NCBI RefSeq assembly: GCF_001591625.1
Contig: NZ_BCVG01000004.1
Coordinates: 1-64,000, forward strand
Reading direction: 5' to 3'
DNA from: Metabacillus fastidiosus NBRC 101226
GTDB taxonomy: Bacteria > Bacillota > Bacilli > Bacillales > Bacillaceae
DNA: 64,000 nt
Both the position numbers and the translations under genes were made by a program. Shown in pieces: positions 8,105 through 16,833 of this stretch. How positions within the stretch are numbered: the stretch's first letter is position 1; the number at the start of each line of letters is the position of its first letter. The notes under the pieces were generated by a model. The model made no database searches and was not told the DNA's origin. It was given only the letters and a program-made list of their open reading frames with translations.

Positions 8105-8787
8105 GCAAAGCCGATCATATTTTTAATAAAACGAAGACCTGATTTCCGATGTTTAAACCGGTCCTGCTTCTGCTGATGCTCCCTTACAAAGGATAGGAAT
8201 TTTCTCTCTCTTGATTCAATATCCTCCTTCACTAATTGCCGCTCATTCGAGATTTCTTCCTGATACATTTTTCGTTCTGTTTTTGATGTAACCGTCAGCT
8301 CCTGCAGCTGCTCATTTATCTTTTTAAATTCACGCTGATTTCTCTCCGTCTGGGCTTTTAATAAAAGTTCATGCTCCTTATTCGTTTCAAGTATCGTATT
8401 TTTAATCCCCATTTCAATTTTCTTAATTCTTAAATTAAGCTGAAGCAAATTTTCTACTTCCTTGGAGTCAATAAACTCTACTATTTTTGCTAATGATTTT
8501 TTTATTTCATCTGTTTCCTCTTTGTTTTTTATTTGAGGCGGATTTTTTTCAACCATTTGCTGGGCTTCAAGCATTAAAGTGATTGTTTTCTTATCCAGCC
8601 CCGCTTCTTTTAAATTCTTTATCCTTCTGAGCATCTCAATATTTTCAGGTGAATATATCCTCGCCATTTTCTCATCTCTTTTTATTGTCAGAAACTTTTC
8701 AAATTCATCTTCCCATGCTCTTAACATATAAGCGTCTTCTCCAAGTAATGATGAAGCTTTTGAAATATGCACATATTTTTCTGACAT
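8098..8787 (-). CDS. MerR-type HTH protein with long coiled coil (RacA-like)
   Basis: The 229-residue protein starts with a MerR-like winged helix (residues 6-72: YVHISKASSLLG, LRAWEDEFEKFL, RIYSPENIEMLRRI, KEAGLDKKTITLML). A long, charged, heptad-rich coiled coil follows from about 85 to 205. The end is a basic, amphipathic segment, KHRKSGLRFIKNMIGFAK. This architecture is like RacA, the chromosome-pole anchor, and like plasmid or phage MerR/DUF3967 proteins. The basic tail could bind membrane or DNA. The gene lies where B. subtilis has the gcvT-gcvPA-gcvPB operon. The role is inferred from layout only. Confidence 0.6.
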   Translation of the reverse strand: MSEKYVHISKASSLLGEDAYMLRAWEDEFEKFLTIKRDEKMARIYSPENIEMLRRIKNLKEAGLDKKTITLMLEAQQMVEKNPPQIKNKEETDEIKKSLAKIVEFIDSKEVENLLQLNLRIKKIEMGIKNTILETNKEHELLLKAQTERNQREFKKINEQLQELTVTSKTERKMYQEEISNERQLVKEDIESRERKFLSFVREHQQKQDRFKHRKSGLRFIKNMIGFAK

Positions 8788-9077
8788 AGGCCATCCATCC
8801 TTTTCTATCTTGTTTGTTACTAGTAATTTTGCGAAACAGATGGAATAATCCTGCTAGTCGACAAAGGTTCTAAAAACTAGTCAAAAAAACAAATGCAATA
8901 TTATTTTTTTCGTCAATTTACTCATTTTTCCTATTATTTACACATACTTGCTATTTAATTGGCTATACTACAAAAAATGTTGAATAAAACATGTACAGCT
9001 TAAAAATTAATAAGCTCCTAAACTAAATTTCAAAATGGGAAACGCACCTTTATATAAAAGAAAGGACTGTCATCAAT

Positions 9078-10757
9078 ATGAATGTAGAGATACACTTTGA
9101 TTCATCTTGGCAGGGGGATTTTTCAAAAAAACTGGAAAGCGATGGACCATGGTCTAATTGGGACATGTATAAACTTGCGTACAAAGTCCAGCAGCACTGC
9201 GCTGTAGAATCATTTGAGGGACTCCGGGCACCTAGCTATCTTCCTAACTTCACACCGCTCCCACACCAGTTAGATGTAGCGAAACAGGTTGTTGAAAAAA
9301 TGAATGGGAAAGCAATTTTAGCTGATGAAGTCGGCCTTGGAAAAACAATTGAAGCAGGACTTATTTTAAAAGAGTATATGATCAGAGGACTCGTTAAAAA
9401 GGCATTGATTTTAGTTCCAGCTTCCCTCGTCTCCCAATGGGTAAAAGAGCTGAACGAAAAATTTTATATTCCTGCAGTAGAACAGAAGAAAAGCTATGTA
9501 TGGGAATCTTGTGACATCGTTGTATCTTCTATTGATACTGCAAAAAGAAGTCCGCATCGCGAAATTGTGTGTGAACAATCCTATGACCTCGTTATTATTG
9601 ATGAAGCACATAAACTAAAAAATAATAAAACGAAAAACTATGAATTTATTCAAAATTTAAAAAAGAAATATTGTTTACTATTAACAGCAACACCTATTCA
9701 AAATCGGATTGAAGAAATTTTCAATCTCGTTTCTTTACTAAAGCCGGGCCATTTAGGAAATGAAGCTTATTTTTCCAAAGCTTTTTCTGCAAAAGAGCGA
9801 TCACTTGAACATCATGATCATTTAAAAGAGCTTATTAATAAAGTAATGATCCGGAATCGGCGCGGCGATACTAAAATTGAGTGGCCGAAGCGAATTGTTA
9901 AAACGGTACCGATTGAGTTTTCAGAAACCGAACAGGCACTGTATGACCATATCTCTGCATTAAAAACAGATCATTCATATGAAATGAATATGTTCTCTAT
10001 TATGACACTACTGCGGGAAGCTTGTTCCAGCCGCGAAGCTGTCTATATAACATTAAAGAAAATGCTAGATAAAAATGAAAATATAACAATCCCTGTTCCT
10101 ATTATTAACGATTTAATGAAATCAATTGATAAAGTGATTCAAAATTCAAAAGCAAATAAAGTAGTCGAATTAATTCAAACAATCAATGATAAAGTAATCA
10201 TCTTTACTGAATACCGGGCAACACAATTTTATTTACAATGGCTCCTGAAACAGCATGGAATTACTTCTGTCCCGTTTAGAGGCGGTTTTAAACGAGGCAA
10301 GAAAGACTGGATGAAAGAGCTGTTTAAAAACCATGTCCAAGTATTAATCGCAACCGAAGCCGGAGGAGAAGGAATTAACTTGCAGTTTTGCAGTCATATT
10401 ATTAACTATGACTTACCTTGGAATCCAATGCGGCTTGAGCAGAGGATCGGCCGTATCCACCGTCTTGGACAGCAGCATGATGTTCATATATACAATCTAG
10501 CAATAAAGGGAACAGTTGAAGAGCATATTTTAAAACTGCTATATGAAAAAATTAATTTATTTGAAAAAGTAATCGGGGAATTAGATGAAATTTTAACGAG
10601 ATTGGATATCCATAATTTTGAAGACCATGTAAAGGATATTATGTTTCAGTCTAAAACCGATGGTGAGATGAAGATAAAAATGGAAAACTTAACTTCCATT
10701 CTTGAGTATGCGGAACAAGCGCAGGAAAGGAAAGAGGCAGATAGATCATTAGCATAA
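9078..10757 (+). CDS. yqhH: SNF2-family DNA-dependent ATPase/helicase YqhH
   Basis: This 559-residue protein is a bacterial SNF2 (RapA/HepA-like) translocase. Motif I ADEVGLGKTIEAG is near residue 78 and the DEAH box VIIDEAHKLKN near 175. Motif III LLTATPIQN and the C-terminal helicase motifs ATEAGGEGINLQF and RLEQRIGRIHRLGQ are all intact. Members remodel protein-DNA complexes or RNA polymerase; the target of YqhH is unknown. The ATG follows AAAGGAC. It is 18 nt upstream of yqhG, an adjacency kept in B. subtilis, which suggests a functional pair. Confidence 0.92.
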   Translation: MNVEIHFDSSWQGDFSKKLESDGPWSNWDMYKLAYKVQQHCAVESFEGLRAPSYLPNFTPLPHQLDVAKQVVEKMNGKAILADEVGLGKTIEAGLILKEYMIRGLVKKALILVPASLVSQWVKELNEKFYIPAVEQKKSYVWESCDIVVSSIDTAKRSPHREIVCEQSYDLVIIDEAHKLKNNKTKNYEFIQNLKKKYCLLLTATPIQNRIEEIFNLVSLLKPGHLGNEAYFSKAFSAKERSLEHHDHLKELINKVMIRNRRGDTKIEWPKRIVKTVPIEFSETEQALYDHISALKTDHSYEMNMFSIMTLLREACSSREAVYITLKKMLDKNENITIPVPIINDLMKSIDKVIQNSKANKVVELIQTINDKVIIFTEYRATQFYLQWLLKQHGITSVPFRGGFKRGKKDWMKELFKNHVQVLIATEAGGEGINLQFCSHIINYDLPWNPMRLEQRIGRIHRLGQQHDVHIYNLAIKGTVEEHILKLLYEKINLFEKVIGELDEILTRLDIHNFEDHVKDIMFQSKTDGEMKIKMENLTSILEYAEQAQERKEADRSLA

Positions 10758-10775
10758 TTCATAGGAGGTTATATT

Positions 10776-11573
10776 ATGCAATTAGCAGAGATTCATACAT
10801 TTTTAGAAAACTTCTTTGAAACGAATCAATGTGACATCATCGAAAATAACTCTCACTATCTTACCGTTCAATTAACGGTGGAAATGGATAAGGAGCTGAT
10901 GAACCGTCCTTTTTATTGGCATTATCTTGAGAAAACAAACGGAACACCAAAACCCGCTCAGTTAACATTTATTACAAATCAGCAGGAGGCTGCGAAAGAT
11001 ATAAAAGGGGAATTCATCCATTTCGGATCCCCTCGCCTCCATCAAATATTCCAGACTGCGAAAAAATTGGGGAGTTCTATCCGTCTGTATGAACAGTCGG
11101 AAACGGTTATGGCTAACAGCATTCCCCTTCATCCATGGCTCGGTGTCAATTTCATCGTTTCCTACCAATGTGATATGAAAAAAGATCGAATTTTCTCTAT
11201 TGGACTACATCTTATAAACGGGGTAATTATAGAAGATTTTCAACAAAAGATAGAAAAGCTCAAATTAACTCCTAAAATACCTGACTTTAGTTTTACTATG
11301 TCCCCGCTCATTAAGACTCAGAGCGGTTTAAATCGAATTCAAACATTTTTAAAACAAATAATAGAAAAGGAAAACCATCAATGGGCGGCCGATGCGAAAA
11401 AGCGCTGGGATGCTGACTTAGCATTATTAAACCATTTCTATGAAGATTTAGAGGAAAAACCTGATTGCTATTACCTGGAAAAGGCAGCACTTCAAGATCT
11501 TTATGAACCGAAAATTAATGTAACAATACAGAACGGAGGAGTTTTTTATTTGTCTCCCACCACTACTTTTTAA
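10776..11573 (+). CDS. yqhG: YqhG family protein
   Basis: This 265-residue soluble protein belongs to the uncharacterised YqhG family. It has no signal peptide, membrane helix or catalytic motif that I recognise. It begins at an ATG after the strong site ATAGGAGG and follows the SNF2 gene closely. The fixed pairing with yqhH is the only clue to role: it may be an adaptor or partner of the translocase. The C-terminal part (about 185-225) is predicted to be helical and charged. Confidence 0.8.
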   Translation: MQLAEIHTFLENFFETNQCDIIENNSHYLTVQLTVEMDKELMNRPFYWHYLEKTNGTPKPAQLTFITNQQEAAKDIKGEFIHFGSPRLHQIFQTAKKLGSSIRLYEQSETVMANSIPLHPWLGVNFIVSYQCDMKKDRIFSIGLHLINGVIIEDFQQKIEKLKLTPKIPDFSFTMSPLIKTQSGLNRIQTFLKQIIEKENHQWAADAKKRWDADLALLNHFYEDLEEKPDCYYLEKAALQDLYEPKINVTIQNGGVFYLSPTTTF

Positions 11574-11911
11574 TAATATTCTATTCCACCACTATATAGA
11601 ATATAGATACATATACCTAAATATGGGCAAAGCTTTTCATAGGGTTAAATGACACAATGATATAATAGTACAAAACAGCTATACACTTTGATTCATTTTT
11701 TCAAAATTACCAAGTTTGTACACACATTCCTTATGATTCCTTTTATAATGTTACTTATAGATATAAATAAACTTTAATATATTTTAGGCTCAGAAGAACA
11801 ATATGGATGCAAACTCGCAAAACTCATTACATTAAAAGATTTACGTCGTTATGAAAGCGATTCAAAATAAATATAATAAGGGGATTTCTAGGAGGAGGAG
11901 GAAGAGAAAAA
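11574..11911. other. sinI upstream region
   Basis: This 338-bp region should hold the sinI promoters. A TATAAT-like -10 lies near 11659, without a clear -35, and I see no exact Spo0A box. An open stretch of 30 codons without a start (11778-11870, ending ITLKDLRRYESDSK) looks coding-like and could be the remnant of a lost gene. Confidence 0.4.
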
Positions 11912-12058
11912 ATGACAAGTTTAATCGAAGTTAAACAAATAATAGATCAAGAATGGGCTGATTTAATTCAGGAAGCACTGGATGCGGGAATTAGTGCAGA
12001 AGAAATTAGAGCTTTCTTTTTAGAAAATAAAGAGAAGAAAATATACTATAATAGCTAA
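11912..12058 (+). CDS. sinI: SinI, antagonist of SinR
   Basis: This 48-residue peptide (below the usual ORF size cut-off) has the SinI helix-turn-helix interaction motif EWADLIQEALDAGISAEEIR. SinI binds SinR as a heterodimer and removes it from DNA, releasing matrix genes. The matching C-terminal helices of SinR (WTKLVQDAMNSGVTKEQFRD) share the same pattern, as expected for exchange of helical hairpins. The start is an ATG after GGAGGAGGAGGAAGAG. An intrinsic terminator directly follows its stop codon, so much of sinR expression probably comes from sinR's own promoter. Confidence 0.93.
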   Translation: MTSLIEVKQIIDQEWADLIQEALDAGISAEEIRAFFLENKEKKIYYNS

Positions 12059-12091
12059 ATCGACTTTTTATTACAAAAGCCGATTTTTTTT
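12058..12091 (+). terminator. Terminator between sinI and sinR
   Basis: Arms AATCGACTTTT (12058-12068) and AAAAGCCGATT (12075-12085), with one mismatch, are followed by eight T residues. It overlaps the sinI stop codon and would partly uncouple sinI from sinR. Confidence 0.85.
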
Positions 12092-12159
12092 GTTAAAATC
12101 TGAAAACAAAGCCTTTCATTTATGTTATAATTGCAACGAAGGAAGGTGAGTATTATAAA

Positions 12160-12486
12160 ATGATTGGTCAACGCATCAAAAAATATCGCACTACAAAAAA
12201 TTTATCCCTTTCTGAATTAGCTGAACGAGCAGGCGTCGCAAAATCATATTTAAGCTCCATTGAACGCAATCTCCAATCAAATCCTTCGGTACAATTTCTT
12301 GAAAAAATCTCCTCCGTCCTCGGAGTTTCGGTCAATGTACTACTTGACGGAGATAACGAAAATAATTCAAATGAACTTGATTATGAGTGGACAAAACTTG
12401 TACAGGATGCCATGAATTCAGGTGTGACGAAAGAGCAATTTCGAGATTTTTTAGAATTTAACAAATGGAAAATAAATAATAAATGA
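12160..12486 (+). CDS. sinR: SinR, master regulator of biofilm matrix genes
   Basis: SinR represses matrix operons in the motile state. The 108-residue protein has an N-terminal Cro/CI-type HTH, with LSELAERAGVAKSYLSSIE at about residues 16-34. Its C-terminal hairpin, EWTKLVQDAMNSGVTKEQF, mirrors SinI. Length matches B. subtilis SinR (111). The ATG follows GGAAGGTGAG, and TATAAT at about 12126-12131 is a likely -10. The tapA-sipW-tasA operon that follows sinR in B. subtilis is absent. Instead a polysaccharide gene block with SinR-like operators lies next door. Confidence 0.94.
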   Translation: MIGQRIKKYRTTKNLSLSELAERAGVAKSYLSSIERNLQSNPSVQFLEKISSVLGVSVNVLLDGDNENNSNELDYEWTKLVQDAMNSGVTKEQFRDFLEFNKWKINNK

Positions 12487-12492
12487 TTAAAG

Positions 12493-12519
12493 CATGATGG
12501 TGACCTGGTCGTCATTATG
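12493..12519 (+). terminator. Terminator after sinR
   Basis: The arms CATGATGGTGACC and GGTCGTCATTATG pair over 13 bp if G-U wobbles are allowed. They are followed by TTTTTTATTTT. It stands just after the sinR stop codon. Confidence 0.8.
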
Positions 12520-12566
12520 TTTTTTATTTTAGCATAACAGTATAATTAATTATGTAATTTTACTCT

Positions 12567-12785
12567 TTAATTACTTCGCGATGACAAATAAGCAGTTTGT
12601 CGATATACTTCAAATCCCTTCTTTTGAAGCAGGATCCTATAAATAGATTGTATATTAATATTATGATTAGCTCGTCTCGCTTTTTCCTCCGCTAAATCTT
12701 TTCCGCAATATGGACATTCCCATTCCCTTGCACTTGCACTGCTAAATGATTTATTTTCACATCGTAAACATTGCTTCGTATACAC
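12567..12785 (-). CDS. Small zinc-ribbon protein of unknown function
   Basis: This 72-residue protein has two CxxC pairs, CLRC and CPYC, about 18 residues apart, which suggests a single zinc ribbon. A basic region, EEKARRANHN, follows. I chose the GTG at 12785 because it follows AAAGGGAGAG; a GTG seven codons upstream (12806) is also open. It lies last in the leftward polysaccharide block, after a strong terminator, and is convergent with sinR. I do not recognise the family. Confidence 0.55.
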   Translation of the reverse strand: MYTKQCLRCENKSFSSASAREWECPYCGKDLAEEKARRANHNINIQSIYRILLQKKGFEVYRQTAYLSSRSN

Positions 12786-12830
12786 AGGCTCTTCTCTCCC
12801 TTTCACTGTATAATCATTCTCTATAAAATC

Positions 12831-12854
12831 ATCAGTGGAGTGAGCTCCACTGAT
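12831..12854 (-). terminator. Palindromic terminator after the HAD gene
   Basis: A 10-bp perfect stem (ATCAGTGGAG/CTCCACTGAT) with a 4-nt loop is followed leftwards by GATTTTAT. The stem resembles the inner stem of the dispersed repeat but lacks its conserved loop. Confidence 0.7.
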
Positions 12855-12872
12855 ATTTTATTCCCCAATTTT

Positions 12873-13586
12873 TTAAGAATAAACCAATTCTGCTTTCTTA
12901 ATAAAAAGATGTTTAAACTCTGAAATATGTGATAATTTCTGTAAATTATTAATCTTATAATGGGCAGCATATTCTTTATCTTCTATCGTATGTGGAAAAT
13001 TATTATTTCCTCTATCAATATGGACTGTTTTCCACCCTAATCTTTTTGCCGTTATAAAATCTTTTGAAACATTACTTCCTATATATAAGCAATCATAATG
13101 AGAAACTTCCAAAGCCATACACATATGCTCATATGGGACAGAACTAGGTTTCCAGTTTTGTCTGCCGAAACGATCCGACAAAATGATAGAGTGAAATCTT
13201 CCCCTTATTCTTAGAGCTCGAACCTTATTAGCCTGCTGTTCAATATGGCCGTCGGAAAGCAGTCCAACTTTGATCTCTTTTGTAAGATTAGAAAGCACCC
13301 AGTTCACATCATCGAATAACTTAATTTGAGGTATATGTGCACGATAGCGATTTAACATTTCGTTCATAGTTTTTTTATCAGCTCTAATTTTTAATAATTC
13401 AAACGTTTTATTAAAGAGAGACTCCCTCTCACCAGCCTCAAATAATGTCATTGCCGTTTCATAAAATCCATTTACTTTAAATTTAAATTTTACCCAATTG
13501 TCTAAAACTGTTAATCCACTTTGAACATAATCCTTTTCATCATACAAAGTATCATCCATATCAAATACAATCGCTTTAATTTTCAT
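12873..13586 (-). CDS. HAD-superfamily hydrolase
   Basis: This 237-residue protein is a haloacid dehalogenase-type phosphatase. Motif I is VFDMDDTLYD at residues 8-17, motif II is VGLLSDG around 115, and a conserved lysine/GD-type region is near CLYIGSNVSKDFITAKRLGWKT. The ATG at 13586 follows GGAGAGG; the ten upstream codons lack a ribosome-binding site. It is the last of three leftward genes after a glycosyltransferase and a flippase, so it may act on a phosphorylated sugar intermediate. The substrate is unknown. Confidence 0.8.
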   Translation of the reverse strand: MKIKAIVFDMDDTLYDEKDYVQSGLTVLDNWVKFKFKVNGFYETAMTLFEAGERESLFNKTFELLKIRADKKTMNEMLNRYRAHIPQIKLFDDVNWVLSNLTKEIKVGLLSDGHIEQQANKVRALRIRGRFHSIILSDRFGRQNWKPSSVPYEHMCMALEVSHYDCLYIGSNVSKDFITAKRLGWKTVHIDRGNNNFPHTIEDKEYAAHYKINNLQKLSHISEFKHLFIKKAELVYS

Positions 13587-13639
13587 CGCTAAACCTCTCC
13601 GTAAAAGTAGTTTCATAAAAGTGACTCATTATTGAATGA

Positions 13640-15256
13640 CTAACTCCTCCAGCTTATATTTCTCATATATTCCTTATTAATTATTTGTTTCCTATTATAG
13701 AATTTCGGAGTATCCTTACTTTTTTGACGTATAATTATTTCTTTTATTGAATAAATATTCTTTCTCATAATCGATTTAAAAAGTATCTTCTCCGAATAAT
13801 TCGCACCGATGAACCAAAAAACACTTATATAGATAATTAAAAACAAAATACATTTTAATAAAAATGTGCCCCATGACTGAAATGACCAAAAATAAATCGG
13901 TAAACTTACTAAAAGTGCAACAGACATACTTGGAATAATTTTCAACAACTCTTTAAGAAAGAATGAAAAGTGAAAGCTGAACACTTTAATATATACAAAG
14001 TGAACGACACTCCCATTTAATACAATGACTGCAGCCGCTACACCTATTCCCATGCCAATCGTTCCGTAAAAGATATTAAAAATAAAACCGAATAATATCC
14101 CTAAAACTACTGTTGATAATTGAAGCATCATTCTTAACTTCTCCCGCTTTTTCTCCCGTAAAACTAGAACAGCTGAATATTGAATAGATTGAAAGAACAT
14201 AGCAGTCATTAATAGGAGACTAATCCAATATGATGCTTCATAATCAAATCCTAACCATAATAAAATAAATTCTTTTCCAAAAAGAAGAAATCCAAGAAGT
14301 ATTCCTCCTAATAAGAAAAACTGTATTCTTCCAATTTTACTGCAAACTTTTGTGAGCTCTTCTTCGTCTGCCCCATTTGTAATCATTTTTGCTATATACG
14401 GAGAGATCTTATTATGAATTACTTTGGAAAAGTACTCATAGTAGCCCACTAATATAATCGCTATAGAATACACAGCAACCGCCATCGAACCTATACTGCA
14501 GCCGATGACTATTAATCCTATTCGCCAATAAAATACATTCGCTATATTGCCTAAAAGCCGAACAGTTGAATAACCGCTTGATTCTTTTAGAAATTGAATA
14601 TTTAATTTTACGAATTTTAATTTTATATTTAATTTTTTAAAAGAGAAAAAAGTAAAAATAACAACCGTCCCTATATTCAATAGGGCATCAATAATAACGA
14701 CTGTTACTGCCTTAAAACCGAATAATAAGAAAATAGACACTAAAACCATTCTTAATAAAAGTCGAAGCAGCATTACTCTATTAATGAACATATATTTTTT
14801 ATGTCCTTGAATGTATGATTGAAAAGCTCCTAGAAAAAAGGATACACATACACTAAATAAAGAAATAAAATAAATCAGTTTGGCAGTCGCCATTTCCTGG
14901 ACATTTAAACTTCCTCCAAATACCCACTCTAAAAAAGGATACATTAATAATCCCGCTGCTAAACAAAGAAATGCGATAACCCCATACAGTATGATGCACA
15001 TAGAAAGGAGTCTTGACTCTTTTTCTTCTTCATTGTTCATCTTATACTTGAAAATATATTTCGTAATACTATCTCTAAAACCGAACTCAAGTATTGCCAA
15101 ACTTCCGATTAACGCTCCGATTAACGTATAAATACCATATTCAGACTGGCCTAGAAGGCTTATTAGAAATGGAGTAAAAAGCAGAGCTGATAATAGATCC
15201 GCTCCTTTTAAACTATATGACGTTATTATTCCTCGTTTTATCCCACTTATAGACAT
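13640..15256 (-). CDS. Polysaccharide flippase (Wzx/MATE-like, MOP superfamily)
   Basis: This 538-residue integral membrane protein has about 12-14 hydrophobic helices and the N-terminal pattern SYSLKGADLLSALLFTPFLI typical of the polysaccharide-transporter family. Such proteins flip lipid-linked oligosaccharides across the membrane. A long hydrophilic C-terminal tail (about 500-538, rich in Lys, Arg and Asn) is unusual for the family and has no motif I know. The ATG follows AAGGGG. It lies 56 nt after the glycosyltransferase gene and is probably in one transcript with it. Confidence 0.85.
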   Translation of the reverse strand: MSISGIKRGIITSYSLKGADLLSALLFTPFLISLLGQSEYGIYTLIGALIGSLAILEFGFRDSITKYIFKYKMNNEEEKESRLLSMCIILYGVIAFLCLAAGLLMYPFLEWVFGGSLNVQEMATAKLIYFISLFSVCVSFFLGAFQSYIQGHKKYMFINRVMLLRLLLRMVLVSIFLLFGFKAVTVVIIDALLNIGTVVIFTFFSFKKLNIKLKFVKLNIQFLKESSGYSTVRLLGNIANVFYWRIGLIVIGCSIGSMAVAVYSIAIILVGYYEYFSKVIHNKISPYIAKMITNGADEEELTKVCSKIGRIQFFLLGGILLGFLLFGKEFILLWLGFDYEASYWISLLLMTAMFFQSIQYSAVLVLREKKREKLRMMLQLSTVVLGILFGFIFNIFYGTIGMGIGVAAAVIVLNGSVVHFVYIKVFSFHFSFFLKELLKIIPSMSVALLVSLPIYFWSFQSWGTFLLKCILFLIIYISVFWFIGANYSEKILFKSIMRKNIYSIKEIIIRQKSKDTPKFYNRKQIINKEYMRNISWRS

Positions 15257-15312
15257 TTTAAATCCCCTTAAAGTACATAATAATGCCTCACTAATGTGTA
15301 TAAACTACTCTT

Positions 15313-16455
15313 TTATACATTGATTAATTGCTTTGATTCAAAACTATTTTCTAATACAGTAAAATAAAAACTTTCTATTTGCTGTGCAATTTCCTTCACA
15401 TCATGTCCTCTCTTTGAAAAAGCACTGGTGCAAACGTTCCTATCCTTTTCTTTAACAACAATCTCGCTCATACGTTCCAACCAAACTCTTTTATTATTAG
15501 CAGGAGCTTTCTTTATTAAATTAAGTCCTATATCAGCTTCATCTGTAATGCCATCTGAAATTAAACAAGGGAGTCCCGCTGCCTGAGCTTCTATTAATGT
15601 AACTGGTAAACTTTCATAGATAGAAGGAGAAACTAATAAGTCACACGCCTGTAATAAAAGATCAATATCAGGTCTAATTCCAAGAAACCTCACCTTATGC
15701 TCCAAGTTCAAATTTTTAAATTGTTCTTCCACTTTTAATCGCAATGATCCATCCCCAACAAAAACTAAAACACAATCAGGAACTAGCTTTGAATACTCAT
15801 TGAACAAATCAATTAAAAATGAATGATTTTGCCGATTATTGAATCTCCCAATATGACCAATAACTGCAGAATCTTTTCCAATATGTACTTCTTCTCTAAT
15901 TTCTGCTCTTTTTAGCGGACAATATTTGAATTTATCTGTTTCAATGCCGTTTTTCAAAATAACTGTCCCATCTAATTTATTTTTAAATAACCATTTAGCA
16001 GTATCAGTTGAAGAAGCTATATAATGTGTTGCTGACTTTTCTATATAATTTCCTGCATATAGCTGATATAATTTCGAAGCTATACTTCCTTTACTTTTTG
16101 CAGCATGGCTATGGACAATTCTCCCTTTAATCCCAGCTTTCTCTGCAGCCATTAATACGAAGCCGCTCACTTTTCCAACATGTGAATGAACAATCTCATA
16201 ATCCTTATTCATTTGAAAAAATTGTTCAAGATTTCTTAAATAATTACCATATCCACTACTTGAAATGGTTGGAATTCGATATATTCTCCCACCTAGATTT
16301 TCAATCTCTTCATCAAAGGCACCCAATTTACATGTTAGAAAATCAAATTGAATTTTGGTACGGTCGATATTCCGATATATATTCATGATGAATGTCTCTG
16401 CCGGACCATTATTCATATTAGTAACAACATGTAAAACTCTTATTAGGCGGTCCAC
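15313..16455 (-). CDS. Glycosyltransferase family 4
   Basis: This 380-residue GT-B enzyme has the N-terminal acceptor domain VLHVVTNMNNGPAETFIMNI. Its C-terminal nucleotide-sugar domain has IGHIGRFNNRQNHSFLID and the retaining-enzyme motif ESLPVTLIEAQAAGLPC (EX7E). It most likely adds a sugar to a lipid-linked or capsular polysaccharide. The GTG at 16455 follows AGAGGGATG; an upstream ATG (16479) is less well placed. It is the first gene of a leftward group (transferase, flippase, HAD). A leader of about 370 nt with an internal hairpin separates it from a SinR-type promoter. Confidence 0.85.
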   Translation of the reverse strand: MDRLIRVLHVVTNMNNGPAETFIMNIYRNIDRTKIQFDFLTCKLGAFDEEIENLGGRIYRIPTISSSGYGNYLRNLEQFFQMNKDYEIVHSHVGKVSGFVLMAAEKAGIKGRIVHSHAAKSKGSIASKLYQLYAGNYIEKSATHYIASSTDTAKWLFKNKLDGTVILKNGIETDKFKYCPLKRAEIREEVHIGKDSAVIGHIGRFNNRQNHSFLIDLFNEYSKLVPDCVLVFVGDGSLRLKVEEQFKNLNLEHKVRFLGIRPDIDLLLQACDLLVSPSIYESLPVTLIEAQAAGLPCLISDGITDEADIGLNLIKKAPANNKRVWLERMSEIVVKEKDRNVCTSAFSKRGHDVKEIAQQIESFYFTVLENSFESKQLINV

Positions 16456-16639
16456 TTTACATCCCTCTTTTCTTTCCAATTGATTTAATTAATTATTCCA
16501 CTCCTGTTCAAAAGAAATGAAATTCTTACATAGAAAGCCTTTTTTAAAACTCCATCTCTAAAAGCTTTCATAAAACAGGCGGCCAACCTTTCTTTATGCT
16601 ATATTTTTGACAGCTTCATTATATGTAGGATTTTAAAAA

Positions 16640-16658
16640 CAATTAGCATAGCTGATTG
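16640..16658 (-). terminator. Terminator-like hairpin in the glycosyltransferase leader
   Basis: On the minus strand the stem CAATCAGC/GCTAATTG (one mismatch, three-base loop) is followed by TTTTTAAAATCC. It lies about 185 nt upstream of the glycosyltransferase start and downstream of the presumed promoter, so it could work as an attenuator. Confidence 0.5.
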
Positions 16659-16700
16659 TCTTCATCTTCAACAGTAAGGAGTTATCACCAATCAACATTT

Positions 16701-16716
16701 GTTTCTAATAAAGAAC
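16701..16716. promoter_or_regulatory. Second SinR-like operator
   Basis: GTTTCTAATAAAGAAC has one perfect AAAGAAC half-site (GTTCTTT on the other strand) and one degenerate half. The 7-2-7 geometry is the same as in the perfect site at 16834. Confidence 0.45.
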
Positions 16717-16833
16717 GATTAATGTGAGCTATTTCAATTTATATTTGATTCAATTAAACTGTACTTAAATACCTCTTTCACTTTTACTATAAAAGTACTA
16801 GATTTAAAAATTTATACTCTCAAAATTATATTA

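Noticed and set aside
12831-12854. ATCAGTGGAG palindrome as a sixth repeat copy
   Set aside because: The stem resembles the inner stem of the repeat, but the conserved loop and outer arms are missing, so it is listed only as a terminator.
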